64,000 bases of DNA from Hyperoplus lanceolatus (lineage: Eukaryota; Chordata; Actinopteri; Uranoscopiformes; Ammodytidae): contig CM049410.1 of assembly GCA_026929865.2 (NCBI GenBank), positions 10,619,501-10,683,500 on the forward strand, given 5' to 3'. The position numbers were made by a program, and so were the translations under genes. Below the pieces are notes generated by a model. It made no database searches. It was not told where the DNA came from and was given only the letters and a program-made list of their open reading frames with translations. Positions 1-12,999 of the stretch are shown piece by piece. Within the stretch, counting starts at the first letter, position 1; the number at the start of each line of letters is the position of its first letter.

Positions 1-290
1 AACTACTGCCCAAGAGGGTTAAGGCAGGCTAGAAAATAATGATGGCAAAACAAAATATTGACACTTTGGGCCCAATTTGGACATCTTTTCTAAGGGGGAC
101 TCACTTTTGTTGCCGCGTTTAGACATTAATGGCTGTGTGTCGAGTTATTTTGAGGGGACGTAAATTTACACTGTTATACAAGCTGTACACTGACTACTTT
201 ACTTGTATCAAAGTGTCATTTATTCGTGTTGTCGCATGGAAAGATATAAAGAAAATGTGAAGAAAGTGAGGGGTGACTCACTTTTGTGGA
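1..290. mobile_element. Tc1/mariner-like transposon relic (end fragment)
   Basis: The stretch from the window edge to about 290 matches, by recognition, the widespread vertebrate Tc1-like end sequence. Its signature is the repeated block GGG(G)-GACTCACTTTTGT at about 96-113 and 270-287, separated by TTTAGACATTAATGGCTGTG and a GTTATACAAGCTGTACACT block. No transposase reading frame is present. The element may continue left of the window. Confidence 0.7.
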
Positions 291-2237
291 CGTATATATA
301 TACCCATACATTTTTTTTTTTTTTTAAGAATCTGCAGTCCAATACACAGTCAATTTTAATGTAATTGCTTCAGCTTTTAAAATCAGTTCAGCACAGTTCA
401 GTTTTTCTGTGACAATGCCAAGTGTATAAAGTGTGAAGTGGCCTTGTATTTGGCCTGTTCCATTTCTTAACTGGTAGTCAAAACACTTCTGCAAAAGTAT
501 TCAAAAGAAAACTCAGTGCTGATCTAGGATCAAATATTACAGGTTACATCAGCATTCCCAAAATGCTTACTTTAAGAGGTCCACCTAAAAAATAACACTA
601 CCCATCACAACAGAAACAATTATTTTATATTTCCTATCTTCACTTCACTACTTCAAAGGCTTGGCCTCACATCAACACACCTATTTTAATATGCACTAGA
701 GTACAGCCTTAACTGTGGTTGGGAGCTTTAAAAAAATACATGCCTAAGCCGTCTCTTCTGACTGAAAACAAACGGGTTGGGCGGGGAGAAAAGTGGGTTA
801 GCGGCTGCTCGCAAATGAAGGCAACAAAGTTATACGGACAAGGTCACAAACACTTCCTCACATGTAAACAAACAACCTCGTGGAGCTAAAGACAGAGGCA
901 GTCCATCTGTCTCTCACCTCTTTACAACCAGACTAGAGACCATTAACTTTAGTGTATTTAACTTGTTTTAACGGCCTTTAATTATTATGGGTGATAATTA
1001 AAGGGATGACGCCACTTTTATGAGGTCAGTACCCATAATTGCCATGTGTGGCACAAGCCTCTATTGTCTGCCCCGAGTACACTGTAAAATGGTTACTGGC
1101 CCTGACACAACTTTGGGTGACTTTTATTTGTAGTAGCCACACAAAAGCAAGGTCTCACTATTTATAGAAATAACTATTAGTGTTATTTGTCAGTCTCATC
1201 AATAGTTGTGTGAACCTATCTTCACGAGTGTACATTATTGTTTTTCACCACAGAGAAAGTGACGAGTGGTTGAATGTAGAGTTTGTATGAGGTGCTGAGA
1301 ATGGACTACACCATAAACTGGTCATAATTTAATGGAACCAAAAACACTGCACACACAGGTTTAAGTTCTATATTTGACATTTGAGGTCCAAAGCCAGTGA
1401 TGCAGTGCAAAACTGGTGAGAATGACACTACTGATCTCCATCCATCCGTGAGCCTTTATGTTGATTACTAATTAATCACAGTAGCTCACTCTGCACGAGC
1501 AGGCAGCAGTGTTCAGCGTTCACTATCCACACACAACAGTGCAGCAGCATTAATAAAAACTGGCTCAATGCAGTCTCTGAGCAACTGCATGGTTGCCTAA
1601 TTGATAAGATAGTAAGCGATAATTGCCAAACGCAAGCTCTGTTGCATTTGGATGGTTGATCGTCTCAGATTGTCATCAACACAACACTGGCTTTTGTAGC
1701 ACAGTCTTAGCAGCCACATTAGCCAACAATAGCAACCTATACGCAATACAATTAGCTTTGTAGTGATGCTGCTTCTTGTAGCTGTGTGAGGTTAGCGTTA
1801 GCTGGAATAACGTTACCTCACATTGCAAATTAAAAAACGCAAGCTAGCCGCATATGTGTGGAAGCTAGCTAAGCTACAGAACACTAGTTAGCATCGCAGC
1901 AAGCCAGCTCATTTTTCGTTTATAACGTTATTACAAGCGTTTGAAGAAACTACAGTTATACCAGGCTAAAGGCACAGGGCAGCCGAGCAGCGTTTAGCTA
2001 AGAAAGAGGTGATTAGGTGCAGATGTTTTCCCCCTCACAGATTCAGCAGGGCTGTGGATAAATGGGTTAGCTAGCATAAATAACGTATAGTGGCCACATA
2101 GAGCTGCTGTTGGGGCACTGCATCAGAAAATCCTCATCACGCAGCCTGACATTTCCTTTGAATAAGCAGAGCTAACGTTTGCCAGGGAGAGGCGAGTCAG
2201 ACAGGGACAGGCTAGCTAACGTGCTGTGAGTGCATAC
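291..2237. other. Non-coding stretch, possibly first intron of a leftward neighbour
   Basis: No exon or RNA gene is recognised. The sequence is AT-rich with many GCTAGC/GTTAGC motifs from 1700 to 2220. If the CpG-rich patch on its right is a minus-strand first exon, this would be intron 1 of that gene. Confidence 0.3.
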
Positions 2238-2650
2238 CTGAAAACGCAGCAATACAAGGCCCCTCGAAGACTGAAAGGCTGTTGTGTGACAATCCCGCTG
2301 CTGTGTGGCAGGAAACCCCAGTCTAGAGTCGGCTGCTCCGCCGCTTTTCCCTCACCCTTTCTTCTGTACAGACAACCCCGACCAGCGGCGGCGGAGTCGG
2401 GGGGCCCGTCACGACACTCAGATTCCGAACCCTTTCTTCCGATCCCCCCTTTTTTCCTTTTGTCCTCACCTCAAAAAATGATGAGAGCGGAGCACAATCG
2501 GGGTGCCTGTAGGTCCCGTAACCAGTGAGGTCCATACACCCCCGCCCCCTCCTCCCCTCTTGTTCCCTCGCCTCTCTCCCTCTTTCACACACCGCTGAGG
2601 TGATTCCACCTATCGCGAACTAAAATTAAACACGTTGCCATCTCACGAGC
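2238..2650 (-). promoter_or_regulatory. CpG-rich patch: putative promoter and first exon of a leftward gene
   Basis: This is one of the few CpG-rich stretches outside the grin2b tail exon. It holds a GGGGCGGGGG GC box on the minus strand (near 2541-2550). Two good minus-strand splice donors follow: GAG followed by gtgagg (exon low end 2470) and CAG followed by gtatgc (exon low end 2238). A short minus-strand frame starting MDLTGYGTYRHPDC runs into the first donor, but I do not recognise it. No conclusion on the gene's identity is possible. Confidence 0.35.
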
Positions 2651-5600
2651 CTTCTCTAACGCACGAATACCTCAGACCTCAGTTTCCGCCACTAAATTGC
2701 ATTTGCGTGCCTTCATCAGTTTGCTCGACCTATTCGCTTTCCTGTTAGACTACTGTTTTTTTTTCTTGCAACAGAAAGACCGCCTTGAAAATGCATACAC
2801 ACTCATATTCCTGCACCCCCTCCCCTCATCTCTCTCCATCACATCCCTCCAACTCCCCTCCCTCTCTGAGGCATTTGCTATTTCACTGATTTTCACCAAT
2901 TTCAGCCACACAGGCTAAGATTGTCGTACAATTGAAAATGCCTTTCTTTCTTTTTTTTTTTTGGTTGCATGTCTGAGCTTAGCATGTTATTTAGCTCCTT
3001 TGTTCTCATTTTATCTGAAGGGAAAATTAATTTGGGTTAGGCCTACCCTAATAAAGGCACTAGGTAACAAAGGCATTATGGAGAGGAGAAAGGGTCGGAA
3101 TGGAATGGTAGGTTCTGTTCAAAACAAATGAGTCAATAGCAGATAAAAGACCATTTGTGAGCAAACAGGTATGCTATGCTGGAAATAGGCTACAGGGAGA
3201 TTGCAGCACAATGAAGCTTGCTAAGTTTATTGTGGTCTCCTAATGCTGAAACAAACACTGCAGTTTCATTGTTTCTTTTTCTTTTTTTTTCACAAAGAAA
3301 CCCCATTTAAATCACTACCATAATATCTAGCAATTAGTTAATGTTTGACAAGACACGCTCAGAACATGATCACGGCCAGGAGAACAATGGAGCTGCTACA
3401 AACAGAATCCGTCTCCCATTAAATGTATTGTGTTGTCTCTGCCATAGCTTATCTGTCTCACACAGGGCCAGCAAATGCAGCACAGACTCACTTACACTCC
3501 TACCATCATAATGATGTGCCCTATGCCCCCCCCCCCCCCACCAACCATCCATAGTGCTGAACTTTTTATGTACCACAGTGTGCCATAGCCTACATGTAGC
3601 CTACACACACACAGACACAGACATATAAAGAAGCCGCACATACAAAGATATAAAATACACACATACGCGCAATGGTAAAAATCCAATCTGAGATGTCGGA
3701 ACACACAAACACACTTGTCTAAATGCAGTCACTCACTTAAGCTGTCGCTCACAAGGAATAAAAATCTCTCTGTTTCTTAAGAACAGTTCAATACATTTCA
3801 TTCCCTTGCAGATACACGTCTATTTCTATCATAGTTGCCATAGCAACTGCATCACAGAGCCTTAACTGAGGATAGGCCTAATTGTCAGGCTATTTATCTA
3901 CACTTGCTTTTTTGCATGTGCAATTTCACTCAGACTGCAACCACAAATCGCTGGCATGGAGTCGTTGCACTTGTGTTGCCACCGAGTAGTATAATGATAG
4001 AGCGATGTGAGAGAGGCGAGATAAAGGGCATTGATACTCTGAGCCAGGAAGTCAGCCAGCCAGGCCTATCCAATCAACAGGGACGCCTGCTGGGATACAC
4101 ACAGACTCTCTCCATCATGGACAAGGTCACCAAATCCTCCACAGAGGAGCCTACAAGGCACACCATTGTAAAGAAAGAATGCGTTTTTGAACACACCGAA
4201 TACTGTTCAAGTTTTTCTTATTCACACACAATAATGTACTCATACAGTCATAACTGTCTCTCTCCTATTGTGTCGCAAAAGTTTGGAGCTTTTTACAGAA
4301 ATTGCATCATTTCAACCACATGCTGCGAATTCAAATGTGCTTTTGACACTTTATTTACAGAGGAAAGATTTTAATTAAAAGGAATAAAACACTGTTTTTA
4401 TGCCTTTAGAAGGACTCAGCTTTCCCTCATGGCTTCATCATCTGTGTGCAAAGAAGCTTAACAGCGCCCACGCTTTGGTTCGGTTTTCATACCATCATAG
4501 GTCACGGTTTTCAATTTAAAGTGAGAATGAAATATGTGAACTTCAATTTCACATTACTGTATTTTAATCACAGGAAACATCTCAAGGCTGTTGTGCTTTG
4601 TGTGGCTGATATTGTCACAACTTGTGTGTCTCTCTCTCCCCAACACGGTGTCTGCTCACAGGGGCGACCGACATGTCACAGATCCTGGAATAAAGACGAG
4701 AGCTGAACAATGCACCGAAGCCATTATGTGGGAGACCTTCACATTTGCAAAGTCCAAAAAGACCCGGGTAGGTAAACCTGTTGCACGACACAGTCTCTAT
4801 TTTCCATTTTGACAGAATGTAGGCTACCTTAGCAGAAAATCTGGGCAAATATCCACACTAAAGGGAACGTGAACGCCCTCAGACACAAAACAAAATGCCA
4901 TTGCCCCCTAAAAAAGCCCTAAAGAAACAATGACTTATTTTTATAGTTGTATTTTTTAGATAGACTTCATTTTGGTGTGTTAAATGTGTCTGGATTTCTA
5001 GCTCAGAAGCAAGGTAACGGCTTGGCAACATAGACTCAACTGGAACATGATTATATGACCTGAGTGCATGGAGAGAGGAGCAGTGGTAGAGAGCCTGCAT
5101 GGTGTACTCACTGCTCACCCTGAATATAATCCACTCTAAAGTTTAATTTTTAGGTGAAGATGTGAGGGGAGTTGGAAGGTTCTTTCTGCTGCTGGCTGTT
5201 TCTGTGGATAAAATGACTCCATTTTGAGTGCTGATGCATTTGTAAGACTCGCTTGTTCTCATAGCAAAAAAAAGTTGGTACCGAGGGCACAAATGATACT
5301 TCAACTATGAATACTAGGAACAACTATTCCACACTGCAGGTTGCATATAATGTTTGTGATTTATTGATTTAAATACTTGAACATAAAATGTATTATAATA
5401 ATGTAGCTGTCATTTATAGTGCTGTTCTTGGAATTGGATTAGCTTTGATTTTGTAAAAACGTGGGTACACCTATAGTCAGTGAATCGGTTTGCTCATAAC
5501 AAAACAAAAATACTAGCTTGGAAAAAAAATCTGCATCCTGCTCCATTCATACAGCAACAGTGGGTGACAAAGCAGCAGTGATTTGCAATTTCCTTGATGA

Positions 5601-6312
5601 CCACATGGAGTCAGGGTCATACAACAAACATGTAGCTACGAGCTGAGGCTCAGAATACGGCCCTGCGTAACAGCACTATAGGCTGAACAAGATGGAAAAA
5701 TTATTCTTCGTACTATTTTATCTGAAATTCCAATTTGTCATTCCCTTTGAAGTGTACACTTCTAAAGTTATGCTTCTGTTCAATTTCACAGCCTTTGATC
5801 CCTTTTCTTCTGGACTGTCCTACAGTTTTACAATTATTATCCCACGGACATTATAAAGCATTATATCAGCAGGCCGGGCACTGCTTTGATAACACATTGT
5901 TGAAGACATCATCCAAAGTACACAGAGAAATGAGATCTTGAACTTTGATTGCTACTAGGTGTGGTGCCCCCTTTGACAATTATGTAGATCATAGGGCTTG
6001 ATACAGCCCAGTTGAAATACACTTGCAACTCCAAATCTAAGTCGGTGACCTTCCTGGAGACTGATATCGCAAAGATGTGTTCCCTGAAAATGACCCAAGC
6101 TCCTATTAATCAGTATTCCCTCTGTCCACCAAGTCCAACAAAGTGATATTGACCAAATCAGGTCATCAAGTAGCATTCAAAAGTACACTGTCTAACCTAA
6201 ATACCCAAACACATATAATATACTCCCTTCTGATGATCCCTCTGTCTTTTTACCAAACATGAAGAGTGTTGAACTGGTCCGTAGTCCTGTTGTGAACCGT
6301 GGCCAACAGCTG

Positions 6313-6327
6313 CCAGCAGGGGGCGCT
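6313..6327 (+). promoter_or_regulatory. CTCF-like binding motif
   Basis: CCAGCAGGGGGCGCT matches the vertebrate CTCF core consensus at essentially every informative position. It reads rightward. It lies about 12 kb beyond the 3' end of the grin2b coding region. Confidence 0.6.
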
Positions 6328-6351
6328 CTCTCCAATCTCACCACCCTCACA

Positions 6352-6369
6352 TAACTCTCTCTCTCTCCC

Positions 6370-6434
<65 letters not shown>

Positions 6435-6436
6435 CT
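6352..6436. repeat. Compound CT/CA microsatellite
   Basis: A CT-rich tract passes directly into a CA tract of about 34 bp. Confidence 0.95.
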
Positions 6437-7014
6437 GAGGCCAGCTGCCACACTCTCCTCGTCGCCTAGCAACCTCAGTACCCTGCCTCCAATCACTACG
6501 GATACCGGGATGGTGGGAGAGTGTGAAAGAAGGGGGAGAGGAAGAGGAGGGGGAGAGGAAGAGGAGTGGGAGGAGAGGCTGGCCAGGCATCAGCATCAGC
6601 ATCCCTAGTAGAAAAAACACTGAAAGTGTGAAAAGGTAAAAATCGTGGAGCCAACGTTCCCAGGGACGTATTGGGATCATTATTCAAATCAGCCGTATTA
6701 CAAAATGTGAAGTAGGGGAGAGTGATTGCCTCAATTAAGCCTGTTTGTCTTGAGGGTCCCCTTTGATTAGCCTCTGTGTCTCAGGGTCCCCCGCCCTCCT
6801 CTCCTCTTCTGCTCTCTCACCCACCTTCTCAATATAGCGGCACCATTAAAATTGATGCTGCCGTCATCATTTCTGTTCTGTCCTTGTGACTGGTGACAGG
6901 GACCCTTTATTACTCCACTCTTCCTCGGGGGGTCTGTAGCTACTCTTCTCTCCAGTGATCTATGTCTATGTCACACACATGGGGAGAGTGCAGGGCAGGT
7001 ACTCGTGTAAACAT

Positions 7015-7034
7015 ACGCAGACACACACACGCAC

Positions 7035-7107
<73 letters not shown>
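7015..7107. repeat. AC microsatellite
   Basis: About 90 bp of AC dinucleotides with GC interruptions at the left end. Confidence 0.97.
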
Positions 7108-7108
<1 letters not shown>

Positions 7109-8563
7109 CACATGGATTTACGCTGGTATGCCTAAAATGCTACATGCTCACACGTCACGATATCATGCTGTGTGTGTGTGTTTTTTTGTGCCGTACATAA
7201 AGAGAATACACATCCCCGGACACACGCCCCCACATTCACACAGGCACAGCACACAAGCTTTTCACACACTCCTCGTGTGATGTGTCAGTGACCTTAGACA
7301 CTGGATCTCCTCTCCCCCTGTGGCGGCTGTCATGTGGGGGCGCCACCAGATACAGATACACGCATGATGGAGTTCAGTCATGGGAGAGCGAGCCTTGTTC
7401 AACGTCAGCTTGGTACACAACAATGGAGTGAAAGCTGACAGGTTGTGTGCAGCTTGGAACTAAAAGCAATACCATGATACTTATAAAAGAAACTCACACA
7501 AGACGGTGAACATAAACAGACTATAAACGGCACAAACCCCACATTTTGATGTAATATTGTGCATTTGAGCTATTTCAGAACGGCAAGATTCAGTGTGTGA
7601 GTTGCAGTTTAAGTTTGTAGAGTGGCAATACTCAACCTCACCAGCCTGTTAAATGTGGCCCCGGAGAAAAGAGTTGTCAGCATAATGCAGCCCTAAAGCA
7701 CGGCCGCTGTACTGTTTATTACTGTCTTACTATTCAAAGCACCCTGCGACGACTGCACTTTTATTTTAACATTTCATTTAATCTCAGCGGGAGAGAGAGC
7801 AGCTGTGCAGCAATAACACACCTCTGCATAGATGAGTCAAGAAGACCAGGCTGCTCACATCTATAATAAATCTAGAACAAAAATAACCACAATGTGAGCG
7901 TTGATAAAAACGAAATGCATGTTGAAAGGGGTTTTATATGAATGGGTTTAACAAGGTCAACGAGAGTACCACTAATGATGACATAAGGATGGTTTCCAGG
8001 GTAACAAGGGAACAGACAAATAAATAAAGAAAATAAGTTAACAATCTAAAATAAATTGTAGCATAAAGACAATAACAATTGATGAATATACAGGTAAGAC
8101 TGTTATGACATGATATTATACGATAAAACTAATTAGTTGAACTGGTTGCACAACTGTACCACCATTTATTTCAAAGTACCACCTGTGCATCTGAGTACTG
8201 GCAAACATCATCCTTTTGAAGCCATTTTTCCGAGGTAACGTGGGGTAATAATGTGCGCCTGCAAAACTTTAACTCCGCCGCAGAAGGGAGGAAGTGGGAA
8301 GAGGGAGAAGAACATGTGCACGTTTGGCTATGTGTATGTGTGTGTGTGTGCGCATGCACACGTACAAGCAGGATTGATAAATAAAGAGAGAGAAAAAGGC
8401 CGGCTGCTGTTGCCGCGGCAACCATCACTCTCCCCTCTCCTCTTTTAACCCTTTCTCCTCAGCACTTCCCTTTCACCTTCTGTCATTTGCCATGGCAGCG
8501 ACCTCTCTAACTTGTTGATGATGTCCTCTCACTCCATCTGTCCCTTTCTTTATCCCCACACAG

Positions 8564-8569
<6 letters not shown>

Positions 8570-8600
<31 letters not shown>
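8570..8600. repeat. CT microsatellite
   Basis: Uninterrupted TC/CT dinucleotides. Confidence 0.9.
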
Positions 8601-8602
<2 letters not shown>

Positions 8603-9244
8603 CGTTACACAATCCTGATTCGTGAGCCATTCAGTCTCACCTTTATCCTGACTATTCATTCTCATGACGGCACGCCGCTCATTTTACAAATGTGCTTCAT
8701 TGACTCATTGAATCATTCTTAGCTGGAGAACAGTAACAATTTGTGCTAGGCTATTTTGAGTATCAGGAGGTGATTGACTGCAGGTGTTGGTGGATTTGAA
8801 AACATTAACACATGGGGCAACATCATGGCTCTGGTGTGAAGCAAACAATGCTGGCGACAACATGTGGTCATTGTGGAGGATGTGAATGCTGTGTACATAT
8901 ATTTGAATTGTTGAGCAAATGTTTATGAAAGCAAGTTTATAAGTCATTTCCCATACTGTTAAGTATGAAGTAAACATTTCCTGTGTTGCCAACTCGTTGA
9001 ATGTGCAGACCACAGCCAAATCCAATGGAACAAAATCTAGAAAGGATTTAAAGTTCCTCTCCTGTGTGACTGTTGGATATGATTGGGAGGCCGAGAGTAC
9101 AAAGCAGGACACTTAGAGGTCAGGACAAAAAAATACAGTGCCAAAAACCCAATCCTAAACTCTTGCCAGTTTGCAGTATTTTCTCTCTCGCTCTCAGAAT
9201 GCTGCATCATGGAATAAGCTGCAGCCCCCATAGGCCATGATTCT

Positions 9245-9248
<4 letters not shown>

Positions 9249-9280
<32 letters not shown>
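9249..9280. repeat. GT microsatellite
   Basis: About sixteen TG units. Confidence 0.95.
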
Positions 9281-9281
<1 letters not shown>

Positions 9282-9618
9282 TTGATCACATGCAGCCTCC
9301 CTCTTCTGTGCAGAACGTGAATGCTCGTGTGATGTGCAGCTGCTGATGTTCAACAATACCTACACACATACACACACAAGCAGACAAATCAAATCTCAAT
9401 GAACAGTTTGATTGTTGTGTGTGTAAGTGTGTGTCACATGTCACACAAATCTGCCCTTCATTACACCAAATGTGAAAATGATGTTAACCGAATCAACTAA
9501 GCTGCAACACTTTGCATTGCATTGCTGCTTCCGGGGCCTTCTGCGCTCTGCTTTTTGTTGAATGATATATCCTGTTGCTAGGTAACTGTTAATTGTTAAA
9601 ATGTACTTTATAAAGAGC

Positions 9619-9619
9619 A

Positions 9620-9669
<50 letters not shown>

Positions 9670-9711
9670 TAGAGGCCATGATTGGAGACACACACACACA
9701 CACACACACAA
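9619..9711. repeat. GA microsatellite followed by CA microsatellite
   Basis: GA tract at about 9619-9667 and a CA tract at about 9689-9711, separated by roughly 20 bp. Confidence 0.95.
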
Positions 9712-11195
9712 GTCTTCTAAGGTCACAAGTCTCAAGGATAAAGCGAGTGATATGACTGCAATGGAAGCCCATACTTTATTGGACTTATGGAAGTACTGTA
9801 GCAACCCCCCACTTTTTGTCATCTGTCCTTTTTACCTCTCTTGTCCCTCCATCCCGCTCCCCCTCTCATTCTCCATTATCCAGTGAACTCTCATCCATAA
9901 CTCAAGGGCCCCTCTTCATTTTATTACCGCGATGGCCTCCCCCACCCCGCCACCACCACTACCTCTCCTTCCATCCTAATAATTCAAGCTGACGCACAAT
10001 GCAAGAAGGGGGGGGGGGGACGACATTGGAGAGACGTTGAGTGAGAGTGAGTTGAGGGGAGGACAAAGATGGAGAAGCAAGAGGAAGGAAGTGCTGGAGC
10101 GTATCAGGTGAAGGGAAAGAGAAGAGGAAGGAAGGAGTGACAGGGCAAAGCAGAGAGAAAGAGATAGAAAGAGCCAGGTTGTGCCCCCTGACTGCCTGCC
10201 GTCGACTGTTCCGGCCTTCAGATACACCCATGTCTGGTTTCTGCTCGGGCGGTCAGACCGCCCAGACCCACCTTCTGAACCATGGAACCAACTTCATTCA
10301 GCTAATCCTTGAAAGCAACCAAACTGAGGGCACAGTCAATGGATATTTCACATTTAAGGCGGCGTGCGGCCTCACTAATAAATCTCATCCTTTTTCGCCT
10401 CACACACCTCACTCCCACCATCAATAATTAAATAATTCTTGCTTGCCGGTGTGACTGAAAAATTAATGGGAGTCAGGAGAGTGATGGAGAGGGGTTGGCT
10501 GTTCTATTTATGATGGATGAGGATGTGGGTGTCATCATAACTGGGTCGGGGACAGGCGGTTGGGCTGCTCTGTGCAGTTATGGACAGAACTCAGATATTA
10601 AGCCTACAGAGAGAAAGGCCAAGTTTGTTAGTTATAGTATTAAGTGTAGGATCACTCCGTGCATGTTTTGCACTGCAGATCCTGACCGTGTTTGCTAAGT
10701 TTGTTCTTGTCAGCAAGTTTACCATCATGTCTCTATTCTCTCTAAGGCTCCCTGGCAGACATCTATTTCCTACGTGCTTTCATATTTTGGAAGGCAGCTG
10801 AAATGTCAGTTGGAGTTCCCCAGAAGATTAACCCTTTCCTAGTGTTTTGGTGATCTCCTTCAGGCTGACATTTTTGTTTTTTTAAGTAAAATGTCTCAAT
10901 GTTCACCTACAGGTATTCAAGGTGAACAGAGGATGAATGCAATTGACTTTACTCTAGTAACCACCATAAAGTCAAAGTTTTCACTTCACCTAAACATCTC
11001 AGCTTCTCCTTAATGAATCAGGTCAAAACTGATATTCATGTCTCCCAGAGGATGTAACATGATGATGGCCCTGTTAACTTTTCATCTAGCCTACTATGAA
11101 GTTTTACATTTGTAGTTCCGAGTAAAATAGCTCAACAACTTTGAAATACCTTACACATATTCTCGTCCGCCTCAACCCATAATGTTACTTTTGAT

Positions 11196-11370
11196 TAGTA
11201 AATGTTACAATGCTGACACACGATGCTAAAAAGAAGAAAACATGGTAAATGTTAACCTTTAAACATAGCCTTGTAGCATTGTCATAATAAGCATGTTAGC
11301 ATGCTGATGTTAGCATTTAACTCAAAGCACCTCTGTGCCTCAGTACAGACCTGCTAGCATGGTTGCAGTC
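11196..11370. repeat. Possible dispersed repeat remnant (TTAGCATGCTGATGTTAGCA type)
   Basis: The GCATGTTAGCATGCTGATGT block and its context resemble a very common short dispersed repeat of teleost genomes. Ends and class cannot be determined here. Confidence 0.35.
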
Positions 11371-12479
11371 TCTCATCCTGTTGCGGGACTGAGTCGAATG
11401 TGTGTGTTCTTGCTCACTTTCAGATCAGTCAAAGTGGCTGTTGTAGACTTTTCTTAAATGGTAACTTTGTAATGTGTAACCTCGGCCTTTTCAACTTAAG
11501 TGAAGTCTGGCTGGCTACCAGGGAATTGCATAAATATTGAAAGGCCTATGGCAGAGTTTAAATATTAATCGACAGCACCTCACTCGTTTCACATTTTGTA
11601 CTTGCGCGCTAATCTACTTTTTACACTTAAAAATACATAAAGCTATCTAATCAGAAATGGCACAGATACGCTGATGGCGGGTCACAACGCAAAATAACAT
11701 TGCTATTCCGGCTAAAGCACGAAAAGTGTTTGCAGCGCTTGTGGAGCGCTGAAAGCTGCAGTACCAAGAAAAGTAATCATGGAGTGATTGGTATTGATCA
11801 ACAACCCTATCAAACTCTTGTAGATATATTGTGGTCATTTTGGCACTATGAGGCAATAAAAAATCTTAATGCAATCTTTAAGTCACTCTGTATAAGATCT
11901 GATTGTTAAAATGTCAAAATTTGAAATTTACAGACTTCCCAGCGCAGTTCAGTATAACGGTGACATTCTTTTAAATAATGTGTAAGGTCAAAACAGTCCT
12001 GGGAACATCATACCTCCCTCTGATATGGCGTATTGAATGTGGCTCTCCATCTCCCTGAGGCATCAAAATTCAAATTTGCCTAGTATCTGGTGTTTGTGCA
12101 TGTTGACATAAAACGTTACAAATGCACTGTAGCCACAGCTATAAAAGCACATGATTTTAGCTTCTTTTAAAAAAAATATTTTCTCAGGGATGTTTTGCCT
12201 CTACCCTTGTTCACTGAATGGCCTGCTTATTATTCATATATTTAAATACACTTGCACAGGGGACCTGCTCAGAACAAGCACAAAATTACCCTATTGGCAA
12301 GTGAACAGCCTTTGCGAGTGCACTGGAAGATAAATGTCCTTCTCAATGTCAGTTAGATGGCAATTGCTGAGAGGGGGTGCCATGGGCTCCATTTATTCAC
12401 TTTCATCATCCAGGTTTTCCCACCTGTCCCTCGCTTCCCCGACCTCGGTCCATCATTATGCATTATGGAAGATGTGCTC

Positions 12480-12528
12480 GATCTCAATGTTGATCCCTCC
12501 TGGATAAATAAAGGTTAATAAAAGAAAA
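12480..12528 (+). repeat. Possible 3' tail of a non-LTR element
   Basis: TCCTGGATAAATAAAGGTTA is similar to the 3' tail shared by several fish LINE/SINE families. No body of an element is recognisable upstream. Confidence 0.25.
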
Positions 12529-12894
12529 TATGATGTTATAGTCTCAAAGGTGAACCATTTCAGTTTTGAATCTCCTTTGTCGAGATTTTAGAACACACAA
12601 CAGTTGTCTTGCTTTGATAAGGCCCTCTAACTGTGCTGCTGCTACACAGTCCGTCCGGAGAAGCGATGATGTTGGAGTGGAGGTGGAAGGGGGAGCAGAG
12701 GAGAGAGAGCAGCCTGAGAGAACCCCAGAGGGCTGGACAGCATCAGACCAGGCTGTGGAGCGCCAGCAGCAGTGCGGGTTGCTGAGGGGGACAGACCCCG
12801 ACCTGAGCACTCCACCACACTGTCGCCATATGGCCCTGGTTTCTCACGCAGGCCTCGACTCTCCCAGGAATGCCTGCCATTCCTGCCAGTCCGG

Positions 12895-12903
12895 AGAGAC
12901 AGA

Positions 12904-12940
<37 letters not shown>
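12895..12940. repeat. GA microsatellite
   Basis: AG-dominated tract with a few GTG interruptions. Confidence 0.9.
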
Positions 12941-12999
12941 CGTGTGTGTGAGAGAAAGATATTGTATTTGAGAGAATGACAATGAATACATGTCTGTGA

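Larger units (their letters stand above)
2651..12999. other. Intergenic stretch with simple repeats
   Basis: No coding exon with splice sites and family similarity was recognised on either strand. Open frames here are short and driven by simple repeats or chance. Contents noted separately: CT/CA and AC arrays, a CTCF-like motif, a GC palindrome, and short remnants of dispersed repeats near 11200-11370 and 12470-12530. Confidence 0.5.

Noticed and set aside
3904..4374. 156-codon plus-strand open frame
   Set aside because: No similarity to any family I know, no splice or promoter context, and neighbouring DNA has the same composition. Treated as chance.
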